From NCBI GenBank assembly GCA_002722095.1, contig PBKG01000003.1:49927-113926 (forward strand): a DNA stretch of 64,000 nucleotides. The letters run 5' to 3'. Under the pieces are notes generated by a model. That model saw nothing but the letters and a program-made list of their open reading frames with translations. It was not told where the DNA came from and did not search any database. The DNA is from Rhodospirillaceae bacterium. Its GTDB lineage: Bacteria > Pseudomonadota > Alphaproteobacteria > UBA8366. This document shows positions 54,076-63,329 of this stretch, one piece after another. The stretch's first letter is position 1. Each line of letters begins with the position of its first letter. Made by a program: the position numbers and the translations under genes.

Positions 54076-55605
54076 CTAAGAGCCCCCAGCATAATCCAAA
54101 AACACCTCGGCCCGCCGATTTCCGGCCTCGCCAGTGGCGGAATATTCCGCATATACGGGGTTTTCCGCACCATGCGCGGACACGTCGATATATTCCGCCG
54201 GTACCCCTCGACGGATAAGTTCCGCCGCCACTGCGTTAGCTCGATCGAGTGACACCTTGAAATTAGCGAACTTACTTTGGCCCGAACCCTGGCTAGCAGC
54301 GATACCGCTGGAATGACCTACTATTCGGATTGCACCACCGGTTTCATGGAACATCGCCACAACATCACGGACCACAGTCCGATCGCGGGCACCTAGCCGT
54401 GACGATCCGTTGCGGAAATAGATTGTCGCGACCTGTACAGATTGCTGGCGCCCATATTGGGCGCGGCCATTGGCCGGCGCTCGTGATGCTGTCACCCGGT
54501 TTGCCGGCACAGCCGCGACTTGGGGTGGCGGCGCAACCGTTCGAGGTTGCGGAGCCGACCGGGCCGGCGTTGCGGTATAAGCCGGCGGTACGGGCGGCGG
54601 ACTGAAATTTCGTGTCGGCGGCGAAGGTGGCGCTGCGTTTGGCTGCGGCAGCCCCACTGGAGTGGCAAATTGCGGGGTAGACGCAACACCGTAGGCCGAA
54701 GGCGGAGGCGGAGGCGGAATCACCGCCGGAGCCGGTACTTGCGCCTGTCTTCCCGTCGAAGGCGGCGCACTGGCAAGTTGTGGCGGTGGGGCTGGCGGGG
54801 CTATCCGCTGCGCCGCAGGTGCTACCGATGGAGGCGCAACCGGTACTGCGGGAGGTCTGGTAGACCGGGTCGCGACCGCTGGTGTCGCCTGGGGTATAGG
54901 TGCGCGAACCACAGCCGGTGCCGGCGGTGGAGTATTGCGCGCAGCGACGGCGGGGGTTGCTGTTGGTGTTGCCGGAGGGGCAACCGGGGGCGGCGTTATG
55001 CGAGACGCGGCCGAAGGCGCCGCTGCCGGCGGACGAACCGAAGGCGCGCTCACTTTTTTCGCAGCAACTGGTGTCGTCGGCGATGCCGCAGGAGGTGGCG
55101 GGGTAACGCCTGACCTGGCCTTCAGTACCTGTTCGGTATATTGAGCATTCTTGCTGTCAGCGACGAGACCCTGGGCCAATTTTTTGTGCTCGATACGCCG
55201 CTTCACCGCCGCATCGCTAGTGGGGCGATCCGGGATATCGCCAAGCTTGGGATAGCTCTTATCCCAACGATTGTCGCCATAGAGCATAGTGGATGGCGCT
55301 TTGCCGCCGCGCGATTTGCGTTTGGCGTCCGATTGGCGAAGAGTTTGGGCCTCCGGGTTTTTTTTGTCCTTTCCGGACTTATCGGAGGTCTCCGTTGTAC
55401 CGCCCTCCTTCGATGCAACTTTGTCATCGTCGTCGTCGAACCAATTAAGCGGATTCATCGCACTCGCAGCGTCAACCACGCCGTTGCCGACCGCATCCAT
55501 CGTGCTACAGCCACCAAGCAAAGTCGTGAGAACCGCAACCGCTATCAACCGAGACCAAGGACGCCTCGCCTCGAATTCGGATTCTTTCAGTGCCACCAAT
55601 CGCAT
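54076..55605 (-). CDS. OmpA-like lipoprotein with long proline-rich linker
   Basis: 509 residues. The lipobox LLGGCS places the acylated cysteine at 33. An acidic, then basic region (FDDDDDKVASKEGG and following) leads to a very long Pro/Ala/Val/Thr linker (about 165-385). A C-terminal OmpA-like peptidoglycan-binding domain begins VATIYFRNGSSRLGARDR and ends GEAGNRRAEVFLDY, with the conserved RANAVAAELIRRGV. Long linkers of this type let an outer-membrane lipoprotein reach the cell wall. Divergent from phaC across 183 bases. Specific partner unknown. Confidence 0.85.
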   Translation of the reverse strand: MRLVALKESEFEARRPWSRLIAVAVLTTLLGGCSTMDAVGNGVVDAASAMNPLNWFDDDDDKVASKEGGTTETSDKSGKDKKNPEAQTLRQSDAKRKSRGGKAPSTMLYGDNRWDKSYPKLGDIPDRPTSDAAVKRRIEHKKLAQGLVADSKNAQYTEQVLKARSGVTPPPPAASPTTPVAAKKVSAPSVRPPAAAPSAASRITPPPVAPPATPTATPAVAARNTPPPAPAVVRAPIPQATPAVATRSTRPPAVPVAPPSVAPAAQRIAPPAPPPQLASAPPSTGRQAQVPAPAVIPPPPPPSAYGVASTPQFATPVGLPQPNAAPPSPPTRNFSPPPVPPAYTATPARSAPQPRTVAPPPQVAAVPANRVTASRAPANGRAQYGRQQSVQVATIYFRNGSSRLGARDRTVVRDVVAMFHETGGAIRIVGHSSGIAASQGSGQSKFANFKVSLDRANAVAAELIRRGVPAEYIDVSAHGAENPVYAEYSATGEAGNRRAEVFLDYAGGS

Positions 55606-55788
55606 CGTCTAATCAGACCTTTCCAGCCTTTTCTAAGATTAACATATCAGGGCATGACCTCGCACCTTCAATGGTGTATGACTTCACGCGTTAAATAAAA
55701 GGCTATATGCCCAATCAAGTAAAACTGGGAGTAAAAAACGCTCAACCTATAAATATGCAAAATGTAGACCAAGTATAGGTAATGAATT

Positions 55789-57597
55789 ATGAGCGGTCAA
55801 TCCGGTAAAGAAAGAAAAATTCCCGACCCTATCGAATATTCGCGTATTTGGGCCGAAATCGCGGACAAAAGTCAGCACATCATTTCCGAATTTGCCCGGC
55901 GCCAACAGAGCAAAGCCGAAACAAATACTTCGGGCGACCCGTTGAATATCGGCAACGCGTTCCTGGCATTGAGCCGCCAAATGCTTAATGACCCGGCAAA
56001 AATGGCCGAAACCCAGATGGCGTTGTGGCAGGATTATATGACTCTGTGGCAATCGACCGCAAAAAAGATGATGGGCGAAGACAGCCAACCGGTTATCGCC
56101 CCTGAAAAAGGTGATTTTCGCTTTCGAGACGCCGAATGGCAGGAAAACGCGGTCTTCGACTTTATAAAACAATCCTATTTGCTGACTGCGCGCTGGATGC
56201 AAAACACTGTGAATGACGTCGAGGGGCTAGACGATAAGACCGCTCAGAAGGTCGATTTCTACACGCGCCAGTTTGCCGATGCCTTGGCACCGACCAATTT
56301 CGTCGTCACCAATCCGCAAGTTTTGCGCGAAACCATAGAAAGTGGCGGCCAAAACTTAGTAAACGGGCTCGACAATCTGATTGAAGACCTGGAAAACAGC
56401 GAAGATCAATTGCGGATCAAAATGGTCGACCCCGACGCGTTCGAAGTCGGGAAGGACTTAGCGATCAGTCCCGGCAAAGTGGTTTTCGAAAATGAATTGT
56501 TACAGTTGATCCAGTACGCACCGACAACGGAAAAGGTTTTTAAAACGCCGCTCCTGATCATCCCGCCGTGGATCAACAAATTTTACATTTTGGACCTGAG
56601 AGAGAAGAATTCCTTCGTAAAATGGGCCGTGAACCAAGGATTGACGGTATTTATGGTCTCCTGGGTCAATCCCGACGCCGATCTCGCGGAAAAATCCTTT
56701 GAAGACTATCTTCGCCACGGCCCGCTCGATTGCCTCGAAGCGATCGAAACCGCCACCGGCGAGACAGAAATCAACGTCATCGGCTATTGCCTCGGCGGCA
56801 CGCTGCTGGCGGCAACGCTCGCGCATATGGAGCGTGTCAAAAAGAAATACAAACAGCGTGTCAAATCCGCGACCTTCTTTACCACCATGGTCGATTTCGA
56901 TCAGGCCGGGGAACTCGGTGTTTTCATCGATGAGGAACAGCTTACCCAGTTGGAATCAAAAATGAACGAGCGCGGCTATCTTGAGGGGAGCGAAATGGCG
57001 GCAACCTTCAATATGTTGCGCGCTAACGACCTGATCTGGTCTTTCGTCGTCAACAACTACCTGATGGGCCGCGATCCGTTTCCGTTCGATCTGTTGTTCT
57101 GGAATTCCGATTCCACGCGGATGCCTGCGGCGATGCACAGCTACTATCTCCGCAACATGTACCTCGAAAATCGCTTGGTTGAACCGGACGCGCTGGAGCT
57201 CTGCGGTACACCGATCGATCTTTCCCGGATCGAAACCCCGGCATTTATACTGTCGACACGGGACGACCATATCGCGCCTTGGAAATCCACCTACGCAGCG
57301 ACCCAACTCTACAAAGGTCCGGTCAAATTTTGCCTGGCAGCCTCCGGCCATATCGCAGGCGTGGTCAACCCACCCGGCGCTGAGAAATATTCCTATTGGA
57401 CCAACTCCAGAAAGCCCAAAAAGCCGGAAACCTGGCTCAAAAACGCGGTTGAACATCCCGGTTCATGGTGGCCCGAATGGATCAAATGGCTAAAGAAGTT
57501 TGGCGGGGGTCAGATTCCCGCACGTGTCCCGGGCGACGGCAAGCTAGAAACCAGCGAAGATGCGCCGGGCTCCTACGTGTGCCAAAGGCTTCAGTAA
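55789..57597 (+). CDS. phaC: Class I poly(3-hydroxyalkanoate) synthase
   Basis: 602 residues, typical of class I PhaC. The N-terminal domain (QMALWQDYMTLWQSTAKKMM) precedes the alpha/beta-hydrolase core. The lipase-like box is GYCLGGTLLAA with catalytic Cys334; the Asp is in LSTRDDHIAPW and the His in ASGHIAGVVNPP. It polymerises 3-hydroxyacyl-CoA into carbon-storage granules. The usual partners phaA, phaB and phaP are not adjacent. Convergent with argC, 13 bases between stops. Confidence 0.95.
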   Translation: MSGQSGKERKIPDPIEYSRIWAEIADKSQHIISEFARRQQSKAETNTSGDPLNIGNAFLALSRQMLNDPAKMAETQMALWQDYMTLWQSTAKKMMGEDSQPVIAPEKGDFRFRDAEWQENAVFDFIKQSYLLTARWMQNTVNDVEGLDDKTAQKVDFYTRQFADALAPTNFVVTNPQVLRETIESGGQNLVNGLDNLIEDLENSEDQLRIKMVDPDAFEVGKDLAISPGKVVFENELLQLIQYAPTTEKVFKTPLLIIPPWINKFYILDLREKNSFVKWAVNQGLTVFMVSWVNPDADLAEKSFEDYLRHGPLDCLEAIETATGETEINVIGYCLGGTLLAATLAHMERVKKKYKQRVKSATFFTTMVDFDQAGELGVFIDEEQLTQLESKMNERGYLEGSEMAATFNMLRANDLIWSFVVNNYLMGRDPFPFDLLFWNSDSTRMPAAMHSYYLRNMYLENRLVEPDALELCGTPIDLSRIETPAFILSTRDDHIAPWKSTYAATQLYKGPVKFCLAASGHIAGVVNPPGAEKYSYWTNSRKPKKPETWLKNAVEHPGSWWPEWIKWLKKFGGGQIPARVPGDGKLETSEDAPGSYVCQRLQ

Positions 57598-57610
57598 AAG
57601 CCAAAGTTTC

Positions 57611-58693
57611 CTAGGGAAACAAGGCCGCCTGTTCGAGACCCTGCGTTTCAGGGAGGCCGCACATGAGGTTCATATTCTGGATTGCCTGGCCGGACGCGCC
57701 TTTGACCAAGTTGTCGGTTACGGAAACGAGTATCGCCCGTCCTGGCAGTCGATCGGCGCAGACTCCAATTCGGCATTGGTTCGTGCCCCGCACGTCGCGG
57801 GTCGCCGGCGCACCGTCCGCCAACACATGAACGAAAGGCTCGTCCCGATAGCGTTTGGCGAGGCAATCACGCAGGTCGTCCACAGTCGCCTCCTTATTGA
57901 GACGCACATATATGGTCGCCAAAATTCCCCTATTCATGGGCATCAAATGGGGCGTAAAGGACACCGTCACCGCGCTTCCCGCAGCCAAACTCAGCTCCTG
58001 ATCTATTTCGGGCGCGTGGCGGTGAGACCCGATGCCGTAAGCATGGGTGCCTTCGCTAACTTCGGAGTGAAGATTACCCTGGCGTTCCGAACGGCCGGCT
58101 CCGCTAACACCGGATTTCGCATCGATGATGATTTCGTCCTTAGCGATCAGACCTTCAGCCAAAAGCGGGATCAGCGGCAGTTCCGAAGTTGTGGTGTAGC
58201 AACCGGGGTTGGCACAAAGCCGCGTTTCACGAATGGCGTCGCGGTGAATTTCGGACAACCCGTAGACCGCCTCGGTCTGTAAATCGGGCGCCTTGTGGGC
58301 ATGGCCATACCATTCCTCATAAACGTCGAGATCGCTCAGCCGAAAATCTGCCGACAGATCCACCACTTTTTTGCCCGGAGCCGCGGCGAAAAGACTTTTG
58401 ATCACCTCTTGCGTAGTCCCGTGGGGCAAAGCGCAAAAAATCACTTCGGCCGCGTTCCAATCCACTTCATCGAGTGTAATCAGATCCGGCAACGCAAGAT
58501 GACCGAGATGGGGAAAAACCGAAGCCATCGGCTTGCCCGCGTGGCGGTCGGCGGTGAGAAAGGCGACGTCTACACCCTCATGACCGGACAATAAGCGCAG
58601 CAATTCCGCACCCGTATAACCGGACGCCCCCAGCACCCCAACGGGAAGCCGAGTCGCCGATTTCACCTTCTTTTTTTCTGTCGCTTTTGCCAT
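57611..58693 (-). CDS. argC: N-acetyl-gamma-glutamyl-phosphate reductase
   Basis: 360 residues from ATG 58693; a 50-codon upstream extension is open but not conserved. The cofactor loop VGVLGASGYTGAELLRLLSG is at the N-terminus, and ALPHGTTQEVIKSLF follows. The catalytic Cys165 lies in CANPGCYTTTSELPL, and the substrate-binding SGVSGAGRSERQGNLHSEVS and AYGIGSHRHAPEIDQEL are intact. It carries out the third step of arginine synthesis. Transcribed alone here, with rpsI and rplM 2 kb upstream on the same strand. Confidence 0.95.
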   Translation of the reverse strand: MAKATEKKKVKSATRLPVGVLGASGYTGAELLRLLSGHEGVDVAFLTADRHAGKPMASVFPHLGHLALPDLITLDEVDWNAAEVIFCALPHGTTQEVIKSLFAAAPGKKVVDLSADFRLSDLDVYEEWYGHAHKAPDLQTEAVYGLSEIHRDAIRETRLCANPGCYTTTSELPLIPLLAEGLIAKDEIIIDAKSGVSGAGRSERQGNLHSEVSEGTHAYGIGSHRHAPEIDQELSLAAGSAVTVSFTPHLMPMNRGILATIYVRLNKEATVDDLRDCLAKRYRDEPFVHVLADGAPATRDVRGTNQCRIGVCADRLPGRAILVSVTDNLVKGASGQAIQNMNLMCGLPETQGLEQAALFP

Positions 58694-58858
58694 TATCCCT
58701 ATGTTCCCCATTGGGAGACGCTGCTCGTAACGCCCGCTACCTAGTGGATTGCCGAGCGGAAGGCAAGCAGACGTTTGCCGTTCTAATAAGAATATTGCGC
58801 ATGAAGCGGTCTCTACTAAACTGGCGACCAGCCTTTGCGGCAACCACAGAGGTGTCTG

Positions 58859-59311
58859 ATGAAACGCATTGCCGGGATTTTATCGCTGCTCGTAGCGGTT
58901 TTTTTGATGCCGTCGGGTGTCTTCGCGGATAGCGAGGAAAACAAGACTTTTATTGAAAAGGTCGCCACCTATGGCGACACGAAAACCTATTGGTGCCCAC
59001 CGGTCGAAACGGCACAGACCTGCGAACTCGAGCTATTTGGCGAATCTTCGAATTTGTTTCGGGCGCAAGAGGAAAAACTTCTCGGCAAATGCAAAACCGC
59101 AATGCTCCTCACTCCGCGAACTCATAAAATCTCCGCAAAAGGTGTCCTCGATTGTCGTTATAGGCTGAACGGCCCCGACGGACCGATCCTAACCTACCGG
59201 CAAAACGCCAAGGTGAAAGGCTGCAAGCTCGACCACGGCTGGATCAAACGCGACGACGGTTACGAATGCCCCGGCGGTTTCGCCGAGTACTGCCGCGCGG
59301 TCTGCAAGTGA
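58859..59311 (+). CDS. Small secreted cysteine-rich protein
   Basis: 150 residues from ATG 58859, preceded by AGAGGTGT. Signal peptide about 1-24 (KRIAGILSLLVAVFLMPSGV). The mature protein has seven or more cysteines (YWCPPVE, TCELEL, GKCKTAML, DCRYRL, GCKLDHGW, ECPGG, YCRAVCK), most likely paired in disulfides. No family recognised. It stands alone and faces away from argC across 165 bases. Function unknown. Confidence 0.75.
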   Translation: MKRIAGILSLLVAVFLMPSGVFADSEENKTFIEKVATYGDTKTYWCPPVETAQTCELELFGESSNLFRAQEEKLLGKCKTAMLLTPRTHKISAKGVLDCRYRLNGPDGPILTYRQNAKVKGCKLDHGWIKRDDGYECPGGFAEYCRAVCK

Positions 59312-59385
59312 TCGCAAAAGAGCTTTAGCGGCTCCTGGCCGTTAATCCTTCGGCACTCTAAGGTGGGTTATCAAGGCTTTTCTGA

Positions 59386-60393
59386 TTAAGTTCGGCGGAT
59401 CAGGTTTGTAACCTTGAGCCGCTGTCCGTAACCGAGCATCAACAAAATCAGAGCCGTCGAAATGATCGGCAGATGACCGATCAATTCAAGCAGCGCATCC
59501 TCTTGGCGTTCCTGCATTAGAAGCACCACGTTAGAAATAAACATGAAGGTTGCTATCACCAACGTATTGAGTCGGGTGACCACGCCCAAAATCAAAATGA
59601 CGCCTAAAACCACCTCCATAACACCCACAGAAAGAACGAACAGGCGATTATCGAAAGCCTCAAACCCTAGCAGGGGCATAAAGTTCCACTGGTACTCCGC
59701 CATAAAGGCATTGCCCAACATGGCACCATGAAGCTTTTCCGAAATCCCCAAAATTACGAGCGCAATGCCCGTAAATATACGAAGCGCATCGACCGAATAG
59801 GGCTTGAGGCGTTCTCGCATGTCATCGGAGGGGAAATAGTTAAACAGCAAGAACAAAGCGATTCCGATGACGTTCACATACTCGAATGCGGCCAAAAACC
59901 CGAATTGGGTAATCATACCCACAAACAATACGATAATGAGGACCGCCGCTTGATGCAGGAAATTGTTGCTAAGCAACATTAATCCGATCGCTGCTTGCAA
60001 AAATACGAAGGCAAGACCGACGCCACTGGTAACATCAAGATGGGGGGCGACGATCGCGCCGTCATAAGCAGTCAGAAGAAAGGATACCCCCGTCAAAATC
60101 CGCATTAACTCCATGACATCATGACGAATCTTAGTATTGGCAACCGGGAAACTGGGCAGTTTGGTATCCAGAAAGATCGCGACCAGAATCATCACCAGAG
60201 CAATGGCGATCCATGCCAGAACCGCCGTGTCATGGAGCGCGTAGGGTTCAACATTGGGAAGGCCCGGGTCTTTACTATCGATGAACCAGCGCACATGCGC
60301 CCAGCTCGCGACCGGCGCGAAAAGCATCGCGGGGCCGATGATCATGAATGCAAACGCCTTCCGACCGAAGCCGCAGCAAAAATTGTTAGCCAT
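59386..60393 (-). CDS. DoxX-like integral membrane protein
   Basis: 335 residues with eight or nine hydrophobic helices. The second half, DALRIFTGIALVILGISEKL and later VLSVGVMEVVLGVILILGVV with RLNTLVIATF, resembles the DoxX four-helix unit, and the first half appears to repeat it (MELMRILTGVSFLLTAYDGA), suggesting an internal duplication. A short N-terminal CC pair and a periplasmic HVRWFIDSKDPG loop precede them. DoxX proteins are linked to quinone- or thiol-dependent processes, but the role here is unknown. Confidence 0.7.
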   Translation of the reverse strand: MANNFCCGFGRKAFAFMIIGPAMLFAPVASWAHVRWFIDSKDPGLPNVEPYALHDTAVLAWIAIALVMILVAIFLDTKLPSFPVANTKIRHDVMELMRILTGVSFLLTAYDGAIVAPHLDVTSGVGLAFVFLQAAIGLMLLSNNFLHQAAVLIIVLFVGMITQFGFLAAFEYVNVIGIALFLLFNYFPSDDMRERLKPYSVDALRIFTGIALVILGISEKLHGAMLGNAFMAEYQWNFMPLLGFEAFDNRLFVLSVGVMEVVLGVILILGVVTRLNTLVIATFMFISNVVLLMQERQEDALLELIGHLPIISTALILLMLGYGQRLKVTNLIRRT

Positions 60394-60550
60394 TTTAAAA
60401 ATACCTAATCGTTTACGCGCTCTTCCTGGTCTCTGTGATTGCTCGTCTTCAGCAAACCTAAAATTAGTGTCTCACCGCTGGTTTATCCGGGCAAGCTAGT
60501 CCAACGGCCACCTATGATGGGGCCGTACCCATCGCCTTTCATATATTCGA

Positions 60551-60588
60551 TAAAAAACGGCGTTCCCAAAGCTGGGAACGCCGTTTTA
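60551..60588 (-). terminator. Terminator of the rplM-rpsI operon
   Basis: A perfect 15-bp stem (60554-60568 with 60573-60587) around AAGC. On the minus strand it ends in a run of six or more T. It lies 64 bases after the rpsI stop and has a weaker T tract in the other direction. Confidence 0.85.
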
Positions 60589-60651
60589 GAAAACTTGGTC
60601 CTGGTAGGACGAACGGCGGATAAGCAAACCGCCCCCATCGTCCTAAAAAAG

Positions 60652-61305
60652 TTACCGCTTAGAGAACTGGAACGACCGGCGGGCCTTGGCCTTGCCGTAC
60701 TTCTTCCGTTCGACGACGCGGGAGTCGCGGGTGAGGAATCCGCCTTGCTTTAAGGTTGGCCGCAGCGACGGTTCGAAGTTGACCAGCGCCTTCGAAATAC
60801 CGTGGCGAACCGCACCGGCCTGACCGGATAGTCCGCCCCCCTTCACCGTGCACGAGACGTCATACTGCTTGTCACGAGCAACCGCCTGGAACGGTTGATC
60901 GAGAACCATGCGCAACACCGGACGAGCGAAATAGCGCTCGACGTCGCGCCCGTTGACGGTGACGATACCGCTCCCGGGCTTGATCCAAACCCGCGCGACC
61001 GCGTTCTTCCGTTTGCCGGTGGCATAAGCACGGCCCTGTTCGTCGATCTGCGGCTCCGCCGGCGCTGCCGGTTCGGTGACCGTTTCCGCACCCATCGCCT
61101 CGCCAAGCTCGGAAAGATCGCCGATCGTGGTTTCCCCGTCTTCAGCAGCCTCGGGTGCTGCTTCTTCGGCCGGCGCTGCGGCTGCTTCGGACTCGGCTTC
61201 TGGTGCCGCAGCGGGAGCCGCTTCTGGAGCCGCTTCTGGAGCCGCTTCGGCAGCGGTTTCCTCTGGCGCTTCGGGGGTGTTTTCTTCTTTCACTTCATCG
61301 GCCAT
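60652..61305 (-). CDS. rpsI: 30S ribosomal protein S9 with long acidic N-terminal extension
   Basis: 217 residues. The S9 core begins near residue 93 ([20 protein letters not shown]) and ends with the tail [17 protein letters not shown] that contacts P-site tRNA. The first 90 or so residues are an added region of Glu, Ala and Pro with EAAPEAAP repeats, strongly acidic, unlike the 130-residue core of most bacteria. Such extensions occur in some Alphaproteobacteria and have no known role. It is two bases downstream of rplM. Confidence 0.95.
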   Translation of the reverse strand: MADEVKEENTPEAPEETAAEAAPEAAPEAAPAAAPEAESEAAAAPAEEAAPEAAEDGETTIGDLSELGEAMGAETVTEPAAPAEPQIDEQGRAYATGKRKNAVARVWIKPGSGIVTVNGRDVERYFARPVLRMVLDQPFQAVARDKQYDVSCTVKGGGLSGQAGAVRHGISKALVNFEPSLRPTLKQGGFLTRDSRVVERKKYGKAKARRSFQFSKR

Positions 61306-61307
61306 GC

Positions 61308-61772
61308 CTAGGCACTCCGTTTGTTCTTGCTGTTCATCGCAGCGATATCGAGCGTTTCCGGCTGTTGAGCTTCGTGGGGATGCTCGGTACCGGCATACAC
61401 CTTAAGGTTCGACAATTGCTTCCGCCCCAACGATCCGCTCGGGACCATGCGTTGAATTGCCTTGCGCACGACCTTGTCCGGTGTCTTGCCGCCAAAAATG
61501 GATTCCGGCGTTTCCGACTTGATACCGCCGGGATAGCCGGTGTGGCGGTAATAAACTTTGTCGGTCACCTTTTTGCCGGTCAACGCCACCTTCTCGGCAT
61601 TGATGACAATGACATTGTCGCCGCAATCTACGTGCGGCGTATAACCCGGCTTATGTTTGCCGCGAAGAATATTGGCAATTACCGCCGCCATCCGGCCCAA
61701 TACAAGGCCTTCCGCGTCGACCAAATACCATTTCTTCTCCACCTCGTCGGGCTTCATTGAATAGGTTTTCAT
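61308..61772 (-). CDS. rplM: 50S ribosomal protein L13
   Basis: 154 residues. Typical L13 blocks: [48 protein letters not shown] and [20 protein letters not shown]. It binds 23S rRNA early in 50S assembly. First gene of the rplM-rpsI operon, with a TTGACA-type promoter 44 bases upstream and a terminator after rpsI. Confidence 0.97.
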   Translation of the reverse strand: MKTYSMKPDEVEKKWYLVDAEGLVLGRMAAVIANILRGKHKPGYTPHVDCGDNVIVINAEKVALTGKKVTDKVYYRHTGYPGGIKSETPESIFGGKTPDKVVRKAIQRMVPSGSLGRKQLSNLKVYAGTEHPHEAQQPETLDIAAMNSKNKRSA

Positions 61773-61815
61773 GTCTCACTCTCCACGCGATCTCAACCGC
61801 GAATTCAGGGCGCGG

Positions 61816-61843
61816 AGTATGCCAGAAAGCAATTTTGTGTCAA
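61816..61843 (-). promoter_or_regulatory. Promoter of rplM-rpsI
   Basis: On the minus strand TTGACA (61843-61838), 16 bases, CATACT (61821-61816), 44 bases before the rplM ATG. The -35 box is a full consensus match. Confidence 0.55.
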
Positions 61844-61888
61844 TGAAAATGAAAGGCATTTTATTGCTCTAATTCAAAAGGTTATATA

Positions 61889-61908
61889 TGAGGTACTATA
61901 ATACCTCA
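61889..61908. promoter_or_regulatory. Perfect palindromic operator candidate over a TATAAT box
   Basis: TGAGGTACTATAATACCTCA: seven-base arms around CTATAA, with TATAAT at 61897-61902. It lies about 150 bases before the crotonase gene. The arrangement, a palindrome spanning a -10 box, is typical of a repressor or MerR-type activator site. The remaining spacer to 62057 holds only a weak 44-codon frame. Confidence 0.45.
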
Positions 61909-62057
61909 GTGTAACATTCTGATGAAATTCTATAAATATGAAGTGAGTCTCAACGGGCGGAGCGCCCTCGCTCGGCTGCTGTTCAGGCTCATTTGCGGTT
62001 GCGAAATTTGGGCTGAGCGGCGATGCTCTCGCCGTCTTCTACCGCGACCGACATAAC

Positions 62058-62867
62058 ATGGCCAATACATCGATCAATAAGGCAGATACCGCCCCGCTCC
62101 TCGAAACGTTCGACGGTCCCGTTTGTCGATTGACCTTGAATCGCCCGACAGCACGGAACGCCTTATCGAGCGAATTGATCGATGCGCTGCAATGCGCTTT
62201 CGACCGCCTTGCTACCAATCGAAATATCAAAGTAATTCTGCTCGACGGCGCGGGCGAAGGGTTTTGCTCGGGCCACGATTTAAAAGAAGTTCGTGCGCTC
62301 AATGACGAAACCGCTATTGCTCAGCTTTTCGACGATTGCGCCCGGATGATGCAAAGTATCGGAACATTACCTCAGCCGGTGATCGCACTCGTCCACGGAG
62401 TGGCCACCGCCGCCGGCTGCCAATTGGTCGCGAGCGCCGATCTCGCGCTTGCCACGGAAGAAGCGCGTTTTGCAACTCCCGGCGTTCACATAGGCCTGTT
62501 CTGTTCGACGCCGATGGTACCGCTCACTCGCACGGTGTCGAAAAAACATGCCATGGAAATGCTGCTAACCGGTGAATTGGTTTCGGCCGAGGACGCGGAG
62601 CGCATTGGCTTGATAAACCGAGTGGTGCCGGCGGACCGGCTGCAGGCGGAAGGCGATGCACTGGCCGCCAAAATCGCCGAGAAGTCGAACTACACAATCG
62701 GGCTCGGGAAAAAGACCTTCTACGAGCAGTACGATATGCCCATCGGCGACGCCTATGCCCATTGTTGCGCCGTTATGACCCGCAACATGATGGCGCCCGA
62801 TGCAGCCGAAGGGATCGACGCCTTTCTCGAAAAACGCCCGCCAGATTGGCGCGGCGATATCACGTAA
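62058..62867 (+). CDS. Enoyl-CoA hydratase/isomerase-family protein lacking both catalytic glutamates
   Basis: 269 residues of the crotonase fold. The oxyanion-hole segments [13 protein letters not shown] and [15 protein letters not shown] are clear. In classical enoyl-CoA hydratase two glutamates act on water: one follows GGGC and the other lies in GQPE. Here these positions are Gln (AGCQLVAS) and Gly ([10 protein letters not shown]), so normal hydration is unlikely. The [13 protein letters not shown] segment resembles the ECHDC3 subgroup, whose reaction is not established. First of a three-gene unit with the CoA-binding protein (14-base gap) and the NrtR-like gene. Confidence 0.85.
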   Translation: MANTSINKADTAPLLETFDGPVCRLTLNRPTARNALSSELIDALQCAFDRLATNRNIKVILLDGAGEGFCSGHDLKEVRALNDETAIAQLFDDCARMMQSIGTLPQPVIALVHGVATAAGCQLVASADLALATEEARFATPGVHIGLFCSTPMVPLTRTVSKKHAMEMLLTGELVSAEDAERIGLINRVVPADRLQAEGDALAAKIAEKSNYTIGLGKKTFYEQYDMPIGDAYAHCCAVMTRNMMAPDAAEGIDAFLEKRPPDWRGDIT

Positions 62868-62881
62868 ATTCGAGCCCGACT

Positions 62882-63322
62882 ATGTCCATGGACTACAGCA
62901 GCGATCATTCGATGCGCGAAATTCTGGAAACCACACGCGTCATTGCGCTGGTCGGTGCGAGTAACAAAGCACACCGCGCAAGCCATTCGGTCATGGCCTA
63001 TCTCCAAGCCAGGGGCTATCGGGTAATTCCCGTCAACCCGATACTGGCCGGTAGCGAACTCCTGGGCGAACCGGTTTTCGCAGATCTGAGTGACATCGAT
63101 ACGCCAATCGATATGGTCGATATTTTTCGGAATTCCGTAGATGCCGGTCCGATCGTCGATGAAGCAATCGCTGTAAACGCCAAATCGGTCTGGATGCAGA
63201 TCGGCGTGATAAACGAGACTGCCGCAGAGCGCGCCGAAGCAGCAGGCCTTGGCGTCGTGATGGACCGATGTCCGAAAATCGAAATCCCGCGGCTCGCAAT
63301 TGGGCCCGTCGCGGCGGCTTAG
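62882..63322 (+). CDS. CoA-binding-domain protein (YccU-like)
   Basis: 146 residues from ATG 62882 (a second ATG is at 62888). A single Rossmann-type CoA-binding domain: [40 protein letters not shown], then [20 protein letters not shown] and [20 protein letters not shown], ending with MDRCPKIE. Stand-alone domains of this kind bind CoA or acyl-CoA and are widespread but uncharacterised. It follows the crotonase by 14 bases and precedes the NrtR-like gene by seven. Confidence 0.88.
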   Translation: MSMDYSSDHSMREILETTRVIALVGASNKAHRASHSVMAYLQARGYRVIPVNPILAGSELLGEPVFADLSDIDTPIDMVDIFRNSVDAGPIVDEAIAVNAKSVWMQIGVINETAAERAEAAGLGVVMDRCPKIEIPRLAIGPVAAA

Positions 63323-63329
63323 TCAGAAC

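Noticed and set aside
54520..55113. Plus-strand Arg-rich frame opposite the proline linker of the OmpA-like lipoprotein
   Set aside because: Low-complexity antisense reading of Pro/Ala codons.
61922..62056. 44-codon frame MKFYKYEVSLNGRSALARLL just before the crotonase gene
   Set aside because: No ribosome site and an Arg/Cys-rich end typical of random reading; a small hairpin in the DNA explains part of it.
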